Of a DNA stretch of 64,000 nt, positions 51,595 to 59,402 are shown in pieces. The first letter of the stretch is position 1, and every line of letters starts with the position of its first letter. The DNA comes from Rhodospirillaceae bacterium (GTDB lineage: Bacteria > Pseudomonadota > Alphaproteobacteria > DSM-16000 > Inquilinaceae): contig JACKIH010000003.1 of assembly GCA_020638575.1 (NCBI GenBank), positions 1,469,501 to 1,533,500 of the forward strand, in the 5' to 3' direction. The position numbers and the translations under genes are program-made. A model generated the notes under the pieces. It saw only the letters and a program-made list of their open reading frames with translations, did no database searches and was not told the origin of the DNA.

Positions 51595-51804
51595 ATGGAC
51601 TCAATGAAACGAACGGAAAAGCTCCAAATCATGCTGGACGATGAGGAGCTTAAGGCCATCGACGACTGGCGCTTCACGCACCGGATGCCGACCCGCGCGG
51701 CGGCCATCCGGGAACTCCTGAAGCGCGGGTTGATCGCCAAGGACATGGGAGATCCGGAACCCGAGGGAAAGACGACGACCGAATTCCGCGTCGTGCCAGA
51801 GTAA
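51595..51804 (+). CDS. Small ribbon-helix-helix protein
   Basis: 69 residues from the ATG at 51595 with GGAGG 7 nt upstream. TEKLQIMLDDEELKAIDDWRFTHRMPTRAAAIRELLKRGL (~6-45) has the strand-helix-helix pattern of RHH DNA-binding proteins. It lacks a toxin partner nearby and may be a stand-alone regulator. Confidence 0.75.
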   Translation: MDSMKRTEKLQIMLDDEELKAIDDWRFTHRMPTRAAAIRELLKRGLIAKDMGDPEPEGKTTTEFRVVPE

Positions 51805-51928
51805 GGCGCGTCATGGCGCCTGTGTGCGCGCACCGGGACCACCTGCGTCGACCGGCGCTGCGGCACGCGGCAGCGCCCGGTGCGAGGGTCGGAAAAGCAC
51901 GGCAGTCCACGACCAGAGGCCAAAAGAG

Positions 51929-51960
51929 AAACGGCACCGCTCTTGGGAGCGGTGCCGTTT
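51929..51960. terminator. Bidirectional terminator hairpin
   Basis: AAACGGCACCGCTC (51929-51942) pairs perfectly with GAGCGGTGCCGTTT (51947-51960) around TTGG, a 14-bp stem. On the minus strand it is followed by TCTCTTTTGG, so it terminates the lipoprotein gene and possibly the RHH gene from the other side. Confidence 0.82.
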
Positions 51961-52000
51961 CAGTCTGGCTTGGAGCACTCACTCCGTGGCCGGTGGCCGG

Positions 52001-52246
52001 TTACTCCCAAACCGGCTCGCCGAGGTAGATGTCGTCGGCGTTCGTCAAGGCGCCGGCCGCTGCACCGGCCGCACCGCCGATCACTGCGCCGGCCCCGAGG
52101 GACCCGCCTGTCAGGGCCGCGCCGGCGACACCCGCCGCAGCGCCGATGCCGCCGCCGCTCAATGCCCGTTCGCCAGTAGACGTTCCGCACGCCGTCGCGG
52201 CGACCGCTGCAAAGGCGAGGGCGATGAGGGTCGGAAATGCCCGCAT
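52001..52246 (-). CDS. Glycine-zipper lipoprotein, stress-regulated
   Basis: 81 residues from the ATG at 52246, chosen because AAAGG is 9 nt upstream; the ATG at 52255 would have the ribosome site directly against it. Lipoprotein signal (LIALAFAAVAATAC, Cys at ~20), then a glycine-zipper membrane segment (GGGIGAAAGVAGAALTGGSLGAGAVIGGAAGAAAG). Probably an outer-membrane stress lipoprotein of the YMGG/Omp-like group. It has a perfect EcfG-type promoter. Confidence 0.8.
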   Translation of the reverse strand: MRAFPTLIALAFAAVAATACGTSTGERALSGGGIGAAAGVAGAALTGGSLGAGAVIGGAAGAAAGALTNADDIYLGEPVWE

Positions 52247-52281
52247 GGTCTTCATCCTTTGATGTTCCAGATACGGGGGCC

Positions 52282-52306
52282 AACGCCGTCCTTCGGCAAA
52301 GGTTCC
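52282..52306 (-). promoter_or_regulatory. EcfG-type promoter (GGAAC-N16-CGTT) of the glycine-zipper gene
   Basis: GGAAC at 52306-52302 and CGTT at 52285-52282 on the minus strand, 16-nt spacer, 36 bp before the start. Identical boxes and spacing to the 50073-50097 promoter. Confidence 0.72.
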
Positions 52307-52518
52307 GCTGGGACCGATCACGCTGGCGCGATTGACTAAGTGTCGCAGGATACCCCGTGCCGAAGAAGCGCATTGCGCGCCGGCGCTGGGATGCTCCCGC
52401 ACACGGTGGCAATCCGGCGCCAGGGAGAGACGCGGCGGATGCGCTCAAGCAGCGCGAAGCGCGATAGCGCAAACCCACAGGCGCTCAAGCAGCTTGAAGA
52501 ACCGGATCACACGTCACC

Positions 52519-52549
52519 ACCGGGCCGTCGCAGCATAGCTGCTCCGGCA
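52519..52549. repeat. 31-nt palindromic sequence shared with 22106-22136
   Basis: ACCGGGCCGTCGCAGCAT followed by AGCTGCTCCGGCA; the copy at 22106 differs at two bases. GCAGCA/TGCTGC within it can form a short stem. One copy is beside the CRISPR island, the other beside tRNA-Ile2. Confidence 0.5.
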
Positions 52550-52615
52550 GTCTCCGCTCAAACCCGCCCCCCGACGGTTTTGCCGGCGTGCCGCCGGGCT
52601 GGACAACGCTGCGAC

Positions 52616-52691
52616 TGGTGGGCCCGCCAGGATTCGAACCTGGGACAACACCGTTATGAGCGGTGCGTTCTAACCGCTGAACTACAGGCCC
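52616..52691 (-). tRNA. tRNA-Ile2 (anticodon CAU, lysidine type) or tRNA-Met
   Basis: The reverse complement begins GGGCCTGTAGTTCAGCGG and ends GGGCCCACCA with encoded CCA. The anticodon stem CACCG/CGGTG encloses CTCATAA, giving CAU. The GCUCAUAACGG context resembles tRNA-Ile2 (AUA-reading after lysidine modification) rather than initiator or elongator Met, but I cannot score this formally. Confidence 0.9.
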
Positions 52692-52810
52692 CACCCGGTG
52701 CCGCGGCACCGCCGGACATCCGTCCGACAAGTTGTGATGCCGGGCTACTGCCGCAACATCAAGCGAGAATCGGTGCCGCCAGGACCAGGGACGCCGGCCG
52801 CCCCGAACGG

Positions 52811-53176
52811 TCAGCTTGCCTGCGGCTCCGGCGGCGGGTCGAAGCAGGTGGGCGCGCCGGTATGGCAGGCCGGTCCCGTCTGGTCCACCTGCAGCAGCAG
52901 CGTATCGCCGTCGCAATCCAGCTTCACGTCCACCAGCCGCTGGGTGTGCCCGGAGGTGTCGCCCTTGCGCCAGAGCTGCCGGCGCGAGCGCGACCAGTAG
53001 GTCACCCGGCCGGTTGCCAAGGTGGCGGCCAGCGACTCCGCATTCATATAGGCGAGCATCAGCACCCGGCCGCTGTCGAATTGCTGCGCGATCGCCGGCA
53101 CCAGGCCGTTGGCGTCCCAGCGCACCCGCGCCAGCAAATCCTCTGTAGCCTTCGGGATCTGCTCGGATATCGCCAT
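52811..53176 (-). CDS. hisI: Phosphoribosyl-AMP cyclohydrolase
   Basis: 121 residues. Conserved VLMLAYMNAESLAATLATGRVTYWSRSRRQLWRKGDTSGHTQ and the metal-binding cysteines in DVKLDCDGDTLLLQV...GPACHTGAPTCF. It catalyses the third step of histidine synthesis. Other his genes are not in the window. Confidence 0.95.
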   Translation of the reverse strand: MAISEQIPKATEDLLARVRWDANGLVPAIAQQFDSGRVLMLAYMNAESLAATLATGRVTYWSRSRRQLWRKGDTSGHTQRLVDVKLDCDGDTLLLQVDQTGPACHTGAPTCFDPPPEPQAS

Positions 53177-53379
53177 GGTTGCAGTCTCCAGATCCGCTTC
53201 CGGCGGCAACGTCTTTACAATTGGACCGATCACACTTGTTCGACCCGCCCGAAATCCGCTAACAGACGGGGCGACTATGGTCGCCGCCGACACGGTCGCC
53301 CGATCCGCGCCGGGTATCAAGTGCTGGCGTCCGATCTCGAAGGTCCATTGAGCGACGACCGAACGAAGGGACGTAAAAG

Positions 53380-53856
53380 ATGTACTGCGAAAGCATCATG
53401 TCCGCGGCTCCGACCAGCATCCACGTAGACGCAAAGATCCGCGATGCCATCCATCTGATGGAGGAGCGGCACCGGCTGGTCCTGATGGTGACCGACCACA
53501 CCGGTCATTTCATTGGTGAAGTGTCGATCTACCAGTTCGCCAAGGCCCTGCTGCCGCGCGCCGTGTTCGCCCAATACGACGCCAACGACGAAGAGGCCCG
53601 CCGGGAAACCCTGGACGATGTGGCAGAGCGCCTGATCCCCTATCTCGACCGCCCGATCCGCGACTTCATCGACCATGACGTGCCGGTGGTGCGCCCCAAG
53701 ACGCCGTTGACCGACGCGCTGCTGCTGCTGCGCGGCGGCACGCTCCGGATCCCGGTGGTCGACGATCCCAACCAGACCCTGGTGGGCGCCGTCTCCATGC
53801 TCACCATCCTTAGGGCCGTGGCGGAGCTGGCCGAGGCCAAAGAAAAGGGCAAGTAG
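53380..53856 (+). CDS. CBS-domain protein
   Basis: 158 residues with two CBS motifs: MSAAPTSIHVDAKIRDAIHLMEERHRLVLMVTD...GHFIGEVSIYQFAKAL (~7-58) and DVPVVRPKTPLTDALLLLRGGTLRIPVVDDPNQTLVGAVSM (~100-140). It probably senses adenine nucleotides; target unknown. AAAGA precedes the ATG. Confidence 0.87.
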   Translation: MYCESIMSAAPTSIHVDAKIRDAIHLMEERHRLVLMVTDHTGHFIGEVSIYQFAKALLPRAVFAQYDANDEEARRETLDDVAERLIPYLDRPIRDFIDHDVPVVRPKTPLTDALLLLRGGTLRIPVVDDPNQTLVGAVSMLTILRAVAELAEAKEKGK

Positions 53857-53884
53857 CCAGTCAGGCCCCGGCCACCCGCATACC

Positions 53885-55492
53885 CTACATGCGGAACACG
53901 CCCCACCGGGTTTCCGGGATCGGGGCATTGAGGGCGGCGGACAGGCCGAGGCCCAGCACGCGTCGGGTGTCCGCCGGATCGATGATGCCGTCGTCCCACA
54001 GCCGGGCGCTGGCGTAGTACGGGTGCCCCTGGTGCTCGTACTGGGCGCGGATGGGGGCGGTAAACGCCGCCTCCTCCGCCACCGACCAAGTGTCGCCCTT
54101 GGCCTCGATGTTGTCGCGGCGCACCGTCGCCAGCACGTTGGCTGCCTGCTCGCCCCCCATGACGGAGATGCGGGCGTTGGGCCACATCCACAGGAAGCGC
54201 GGATCGTAAGCGCGCCCGCACATGCCGTAGTTGCCGGCCCCGAAGCTGCCGCCGATCAACACGGTGAGCTTGGGCACGGCCACGCAGCTCACCGCCGTCA
54301 CCAGCTTCGCCCCATCCTTGGCGATGCCGCCGGCCTCGTATTTGCGGCCCACCATGAAGCCGGAGATGTTCTGCAGGAAGATCAGCGGGATCCGCCGCTG
54401 GGCGCACAGCTCCACGAAGTGGGCACCCTTAACCGCACTCTCCGAGAACAGGATGCCGTTGTTGGCGACGATGCCCACCGGGTAGCCGTAGAGGTGGGCG
54501 AAGCCGCACACCAGCGTGGTACCGTAGAGGGCCTTGAACTCGTCGAACTCCGAGCCGTCCACCAGCCGGGCGATGACGTCGCGCACCTCGAAGGGCCGGC
54601 GCAGGTCGGTCGGCACGATGCCGTAGAGGTCTTCGGCCGGGAACAGCGGTTCGGCGGCCGGGCGCAGCGCCAGCGCCGGTGCCTTCTGCCAGTTCAGGTT
54701 GGCGACGACGCGGCGGGCGATGGCCAGCGCGTGGGCGTCGTCCTGGGCGTAGTGGTCGGTGACGCCGGAGGTGCGCGAATGCACATCGGCCCCGCCCAGG
54801 TCCTCCGCACTCACCACTTCGCCGGTGGCAGCCTTCACCAGCGGCGGACCGCCGAGGAAGATGGTGCCCTGCTGGCGCACGATGATGGTTTCGTCCGACA
54901 TGGCGGGCACATAGGCCCCGCCGGCGGTGCAGCTTCCCATCACCACGGCGATCTGCGGAATGCCGGCCGCCGAGAGCGTGGCCTGGTTATAGAAGATGCG
55001 GCCGAAATGCTCGCGGTCGGGAAACACCTCGTCCTGGCGCGGCAGGTTGGCCCCGCCGGAATCCACCAGATAGATGCAGGGCAGCCGGTTGGCGCGCGCG
55101 ATTTCCTGGGCGCGCAGGTGCTTCTTCACCGTCAGCGGATAATAGGTGCCGCCCTTCACCGTGGGATCGTTGCAGACGATCACGCATTCCACGCCGGACA
55201 CCCGGCCGACTCCGGTGAGGATGCCGGCCGCCGGCACGTCCTCGCCGTACACCTCATGGGCGGCGAGCTGCGACAGCTCCATGAACGGCGCGCCGGGGTC
55301 CAGCAGCTTGCGGATGCGGTCGCGCGGCAGCAGCTTGCCGCGGGAGAGGTGGCGCGCCCGTGCGGCTTCCCCGCCCCCCTGCTTGATGTGCGCGACGACG
55401 CCGCGCAGGTCGTCCACCAGCGCCCGCATGGCCTCTGCGTTCTCCTGGAACGCCGCCTCGCGCGGGTTGACGGTGCTCGCCAACACGCTCAT
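53885..55492 (-). CDS. Acyl-CoA carboxylase beta subunit (methylcrotonyl-CoA carboxylase-like)
   Basis: 535 residues. Two crotonase-fold carboxyltransferase halves; GSCTAGGAYVPAMSDETIIVRQQGTIFLGGPPLVKAATGE, and the second oxyanion region GSFGAGNYGMCGRAYDPRFLWMWPNARISVMGGEQAANVL. The GNYGMCGRAY segment and length fit the MccB group (leucine and isoprenoid catabolism). The biotin-carrying alpha subunit is not in the window. The ATG at 55492 is used. Confidence 0.9.
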   Translation of the reverse strand: MSVLASTVNPREAAFQENAEAMRALVDDLRGVVAHIKQGGGEAARARHLSRGKLLPRDRIRKLLDPGAPFMELSQLAAHEVYGEDVPAAGILTGVGRVSGVECVIVCNDPTVKGGTYYPLTVKKHLRAQEIARANRLPCIYLVDSGGANLPRQDEVFPDREHFGRIFYNQATLSAAGIPQIAVVMGSCTAGGAYVPAMSDETIIVRQQGTIFLGGPPLVKAATGEVVSAEDLGGADVHSRTSGVTDHYAQDDAHALAIARRVVANLNWQKAPALALRPAAEPLFPAEDLYGIVPTDLRRPFEVRDVIARLVDGSEFDEFKALYGTTLVCGFAHLYGYPVGIVANNGILFSESAVKGAHFVELCAQRRIPLIFLQNISGFMVGRKYEAGGIAKDGAKLVTAVSCVAVPKLTVLIGGSFGAGNYGMCGRAYDPRFLWMWPNARISVMGGEQAANVLATVRRDNIEAKGDTWSVAEEAAFTAPIRAQYEHQGHPYYASARLWDDGIIDPADTRRVLGLGLSAALNAPIPETRWGVFRM

Positions 55493-55584
55493 GGCCCCCG
55501 TGTCTCCCTCTTCGTGCTTTGCCGACGACAGTGCAGCGGGCCGCCGGGCACGGCAAGGGGATCGGGAGGGATCGGCGAGCGGTG

Positions 55585-55992
55585 CTATTGCAGGCGGGCG
55601 ATTTCCGGCGGGACTTCGCCCTGGGTGCAATAGCGTTCGTAAATGTCGTCTTCGCGCCGAGTGTGGGTCAGAGTGCGCACAATGCCACCAGTGGCCGAAA
55701 CCTCCATTATCTGGGAGAGGTCGTTACACCAGCGAGCATGTCCTGGAACTCCCCCCTCACAGTGCATCCTATGCCCACCGCTGTAGCTCTGCTGGAAACA
55801 CCGGAGTGGACCGGCTACGGGCGACGGTTCCGTTGTCGCCGGAATCAAGGCCGTAGCACTTTCACCCATTGAACCGACGGCCAGGTCGGCTCCTACTGCG
55901 CTGGCTGGGATTCCCACCATTAACAGCGGAGCAGCACAGCCGCAGGCCAAGCCGGCAATGACCATCACAGTAAGTCTAAACATCGTTCTCAT
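55585..55992 (-). CDS. Hypothetical lipoprotein
   Basis: 135 residues with an N-terminal hydrophobic stretch and lipobox-like LACGC (MFRLTVMVIAGLACGCAAP), then a Cys-containing mature part (LRCFQQ, HCEGG, WCNDL, YCTQG; four Cys that could form two disulfides). No family recognised. Moderate base composition. Confidence 0.6.
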   Translation of the reverse strand: MRTMFRLTVMVIAGLACGCAAPLLMVGIPASAVGADLAVGSMGESATALIPATTEPSPVAGPLRCFQQSYSGGHRMHCEGGVPGHARWCNDLSQIMEVSATGGIVRTLTHTRREDDIYERYCTQGEVPPEIARLQ

Positions 55993-56074
55993 CGCTTGCC
56001 TCCGACCCGCTCAGACGAGCGACCATTGGCAATCTATACGACGCTGATTACAACTATAGATATACTATTGTATG

Positions 56075-56506
56075 CTAGAGGGCCTGGTCCAAGGCCCAGC
56101 GGTCGGTGTCCATCTGGCTCCACAGCACCAGCGCGCCGGCGAAATTGACGATCGACGGGTAGAAAAGCTGGGTGAACGGGAAGTCGACCTGCGGCGGCAG
56201 CCACCAGCCGAAGGGGTCGACCACTGCATACCAGGTGGACGCCAGGGTGAAGCCCAGGATCACCGCCATCACCGGGTAGGCGATGCCGCGCCACAGCCCG
56301 ATGATCACCAGCGCCCCCAGGCCCGCCTGGGCGACGCCGAACACCACGGACAACATCTCCGCCTCGAACAGGTGGAAATAGAAGATGTCGGAGATGTCCG
56401 CCGACAAATCGGGGTCGACGATCTTGTTGAGTCCCCACCAGACCATCAGCCCGCCAAGCCCCACCCGGAGCAGGACGAGTGCCCAGCATTGGAAGCGAGT
56501 AGCCAT
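56075..56506 (-). CDS. DoxX-like family membrane protein
   Basis: 143 residues, four hydrophobic helices (LVLLRVGLGGLMVWWGLNKI; LSVVFGVAQAGLGALVIIGLW; AYPVMAVILGFTLAS; a fourth near FAGALVLWS). The RVGLGGLMVWWGLNKI start and the second helix with ALVIIGL are typical of DoxX/DoxD-like proteins. Function unclear, often linked to respiration or sulfur oxidation. Confidence 0.7.
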   Translation of the reverse strand: MATRFQCWALVLLRVGLGGLMVWWGLNKIVDPDLSADISDIFYFHLFEAEMLSVVFGVAQAGLGALVIIGLWRGIAYPVMAVILGFTLASTWYAVVDPFGWWLPPQVDFPFTQLFYPSIVNFAGALVLWSQMDTDRWALDQAL

Positions 56507-56680
56507 GACACGCCCTCCGCAATCATCACCGCAGCCGGGGCGTCCGGCGGACGGTCTTTGCGTCCCATAGGATGGGGTGGCGGCCAGCCGGCCCCCAGCC
56601 TTGCCGATATCGCAATCGATCACCTCTTCGCGATAACCGACACTGGCGGTTCCTGCCCGTGAGGAGACGGAGCCCGAGCC

Positions 56681-57646
56681 GTGCTGCCCAGCCTTGAAGA
56701 GATCCGCGCCGCCGCCCGCCTGATCGCGCCCGTGGTGGCGCCCACGCCGCAATATGCCTGGCCCCTGCTCGCCCAGCGCCTGGGCATCGAGGTATGGGTC
56801 AAGCACGAGAACCACACGCCCACCGGCGCCTTCAAGATCCGCGGCGGCCTGGTGTTCATGGACTGGCTCACCCGCAGCCACCCCGAGGTGACGGGCGTGG
56901 TCGCCGCCACCCGCGGCAATCACGGCCAGTCCGTCACCCTGGCGGCCCGCCGCGCCGGGCTCCAGTCCGTGATCCTCGTCCCCCACGGCAACAGCAAGGA
57001 AAAGAACGCCGCCATGCAGGCGTTCGGTGCGGAACTGATCGTCCACGGCGACGACTTCCAGGAATCGGTGGAGGAAGCAGGCCGCATTGCCCAGGCCCGC
57101 GGCCTCTTCGCCATGCCCTCCTTCGACCTGAAGCTGGTGGCCGGCGTCGCCACCTACTCGCTGGAATTCCTGTCCGCCCTGCCCGACCTGGAGACGGTCT
57201 ACGTGCCCATCGGGTTGGGGTCCGGCATCTGCGGCATGCTGGCCGCCAAGGCCGCACTGGGCCACCCGGTGGAGGTGGTCGGCGTGGTGGCGGAGGAAGC
57301 GCCCGCCTACGCGCTGTCGCTGGCCCAGGGCAAGATGGTGTCGCATCCGACGACCACCCTGATCGGCGACGGCATGGCCTGCCGCACGCCGGCACCGGCC
57401 GCCCTGGCCATCATCGCGGCGGGGATCGCCCGTACCGTCCTGGTCTCCGATGCGGAGATGGAAGAGGCCATGCGCGCCTACTACTCCGACACCCACAGCG
57501 TTGCGGAGGGAGCCGGGGCCGCGGCCCTTGCCGCAGCGATGCAGGAGAAGCGCAGGGGCGTTCTGAACGGCCAGCGGCGCATCGGCGTCGTGCTGACGGG
57601 CCAGAATGTCGACCGGGACATCTTTGCCCGTATCCTCGCTGCCTGA
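56681..57646 (+). CDS. PLP-dependent threonine dehydratase-like enzyme
   Basis: 321 residues from GTG at 56681. PLP Lys in TPTGAFKIRGG (K at ~51), GNHGQSV (~86), the phosphate-binding glycine loop GLGSGICGM (~180) and VAEGAGAAALAA near 280. Fold type II serine/threonine dehydratase without a regulatory C-terminal domain, so unregulated catabolic type; substrate could also be 3-hydroxyaspartate. Confidence 0.88.
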   Translation: MLPSLEEIRAAARLIAPVVAPTPQYAWPLLAQRLGIEVWVKHENHTPTGAFKIRGGLVFMDWLTRSHPEVTGVVAATRGNHGQSVTLAARRAGLQSVILVPHGNSKEKNAAMQAFGAELIVHGDDFQESVEEAGRIAQARGLFAMPSFDLKLVAGVATYSLEFLSALPDLETVYVPIGLGSGICGMLAAKAALGHPVEVVGVVAEEAPAYALSLAQGKMVSHPTTTLIGDGMACRTPAPAALAIIAAGIARTVLVSDAEMEEAMRAYYSDTHSVAEGAGAAALAAAMQEKRRGVLNGQRRIGVVLTGQNVDRDIFARILAA

Positions 57647-57775
57647 AGCGCCCTGCCGGGCAGAATCTGCCGAAGCCTGCGCCTGAAACCCCGCATGGCG
57701 TCGCGCCAGCCGCCCCTTCGGCCACTGGCACGCCGCTTGCTGGGCACTCCGTGAGGATCACCTCGGGAGTGCGAG

Positions 57776-58174
57776 ATGCTCGCGGCCTTGATGGACAGGA
57801 TGGGTCTGGAACGGATCGGCGGCTTCGCGCCGGGCCGGACGCCACCGCGCACGCGCCAGACCGACTGGTTCGACGCGCCGCCGGAAGCCGCTCCCGCCGA
57901 CCGCTTCGGCCCCGCCACCCGTATGCAGCTCAGCAGCGAGGCGCTGGCCCGCCTGCGCCGCCCGGCAGATGACGCCTCCGCGGCGGGCGATCCCGCCAAT
58001 GACGCCGGTTTGGACTGGCTTGACCGCCCGGCCCACCCGACGGCGGGCCAGCTCTCGCAGATCCACACCATCGTGGCCCGCCACATGGACGCGCCGCCAG
58101 CCGAGGCCACCGGTGCGGTGCTGTTCGAGCTGCGCGCCGCCGGTCTGGACGCGGCCGCCTTCGGACTGGCTTGA
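57776..58174 (+). CDS. Hypothetical protein
   Basis: 132 residues, not recognised. The middle is Pro/Ala-rich and disordered-looking, the last ~40 residues (GQLSQIHTIVARHMDAPPAEATGAVLFELRAAGLDAAAFGLA) look helical. Codon third positions are GC-rich like neighbours. It lies between the dehydratase and a convergent SDR. Confidence 0.5.
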   Translation: MLAALMDRMGLERIGGFAPGRTPPRTRQTDWFDAPPEAAPADRFGPATRMQLSSEALARLRRPADDASAAGDPANDAGLDWLDRPAHPTAGQLSQIHTIVARHMDAPPAEATGAVLFELRAAGLDAAAFGLA

Positions 58175-58198
58175 GCCGTCCGGCAGGCCCGGCTCGGC

Positions 58199-58882
58199 CT
58201 ACCAAGACAGGGCGCTGCCGTCGTAGTTCCAGAACTGCCCCGAATGGCTGGTGCCAACCCGCGAGATCACTTGGCGCATCCCCGATACGCTCTCCTCCAC
58301 GCCGATCGGCGCGCCGTGGCCGCCCATATCGGTGCGCACCCAGCCGGGATGCAGCAGGGTCACAGTGACGCCCCGGTCCTCCAGGTCAATGGCCAGGCTG
58401 CGCACCGCGGCGTTGAGGGCCGCCTTGGACGCGCGATAGGCATACGCGCCGCCGCTGGTGTTGTCGGCGATCGAGCCCATCTTGGAGGTGACGAAGGCAA
58501 TCTTCTTCATCTCGCTGTCCAGCACATGCTCGGTGAAGGCATCGGCGGCACGCATGGAACCGATGAGGTTGACCTCCAGCACCTCGCGCCACACGGCGAA
58601 GTCCATCGCTCCCGGCCGCAGCGTGCGCGGCCCATAGATGCCGGCGTTGTTGATCATTAGGTCGATGGGGACGCCGCGCAGGCGTTCGGCCATGATGGCC
58701 ACCGAGGCGGGGTCGGCGATGTCGAGCTGGACGGCAGAGATGTCCCCCTCCAGCGCCATCAGGTGGCCGATGCCGTCCGGCGTGCGCGCGCCGGCCAGCA
58801 CCGACCAGCCGGCCTCGCCATACTGGCGGGCGAATTCCAGGCCGATGCCGCGTCCGGCCCCGGTGATCAGCACGGTTGGCAT
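58199..58882 (-). CDS. Short-chain dehydrogenase/reductase
   Basis: 227 residues from the ATG at 58882. Cofactor motif LITGAGRGIGLEFARQYG, NNAGIYG, catalytic Ser in VTSKMGSI and Tyr-Lys in YAYRASKAALN. Classical SDR, probably NADP-dependent; substrate unknown. It ends beside a MaoC gene in the same orientation (14 bp gap). Confidence 0.92.
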   Translation of the reverse strand: MPTVLITGAGRGIGLEFARQYGEAGWSVLAGARTPDGIGHLMALEGDISAVQLDIADPASVAIMAERLRGVPIDLMINNAGIYGPRTLRPGAMDFAVWREVLEVNLIGSMRAADAFTEHVLDSEMKKIAFVTSKMGSIADNTSGGAYAYRASKAALNAAVRSLAIDLEDRGVTVTLLHPGWVRTDMGGHGAPIGVEESVSGMRQVISRVGTSHSGQFWNYDGSALSW

Positions 58883-58896
58883 GGCGTCCTCTCCTC

Positions 58897-59352
58897 TCAG
58901 TCCGATGGCACCCGGCGGGGCACCACGACGGCGCTTTCGAACATCTCCACCACGCCGCCATCCTGGTTGGTCGCAGTCACGGCTATGCGCAGGATGCCGC
59001 GGTCGGGCCGCGACCGGCTTTCCCGCTTCTCGATCACCTCGGCCGTCGCGGTGAGGGTATCGCCGGGGCGGGTGGGCATCGGCCAGCGCAGATGGTCGAC
59101 GCTGGCACCGATCAACGGCGTGCCGCCCAGAATGTCGCCACGCACCAGCAGGCCCATCACCAGGGCCGCGGTGTGCCAACCGCTGGCGCAGAGACCTTCG
59201 AAGAACGTGTCTTGCGCGGCATTCTCGTCCAGGTGGAAGACCTGGGGATCGTAGGCCCCCGCGAACGCCTTGATCTCCTCGGCCGTGACGGTGACGGACC
59301 CGGTGGTGCTGCGCTGGCCCACCTGGAAATCTTCGAAATAGGTGATCGTCAT
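58897..59352 (-). CDS. MaoC family dehydratase
   Basis: 151 residues from the ATG at 59352. Hot-dog fold with the hydratase motif: FAGAYDPQVFHLDENAAQDTFFEGLCASGWHTAAL (Asp and His of the active site) and the following PTRPGDTLTATAEVIE. Probably an enoyl-CoA hydratase, paired with the SDR. Confidence 0.92.
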   Translation of the reverse strand: MTITYFEDFQVGQRSTTGSVTVTAEEIKAFAGAYDPQVFHLDENAAQDTFFEGLCASGWHTAALVMGLLVRGDILGGTPLIGASVDHLRWPMPTRPGDTLTATAEVIEKRESRSRPDRGILRIAVTATNQDGGVVEMFESAVVVPRRVPSD

Positions 59353-59402
59353 GAGGTCCCGCTCCGCCACGAATGGACGGGCGAACGCTAGACCTTTTCA
59401 GC

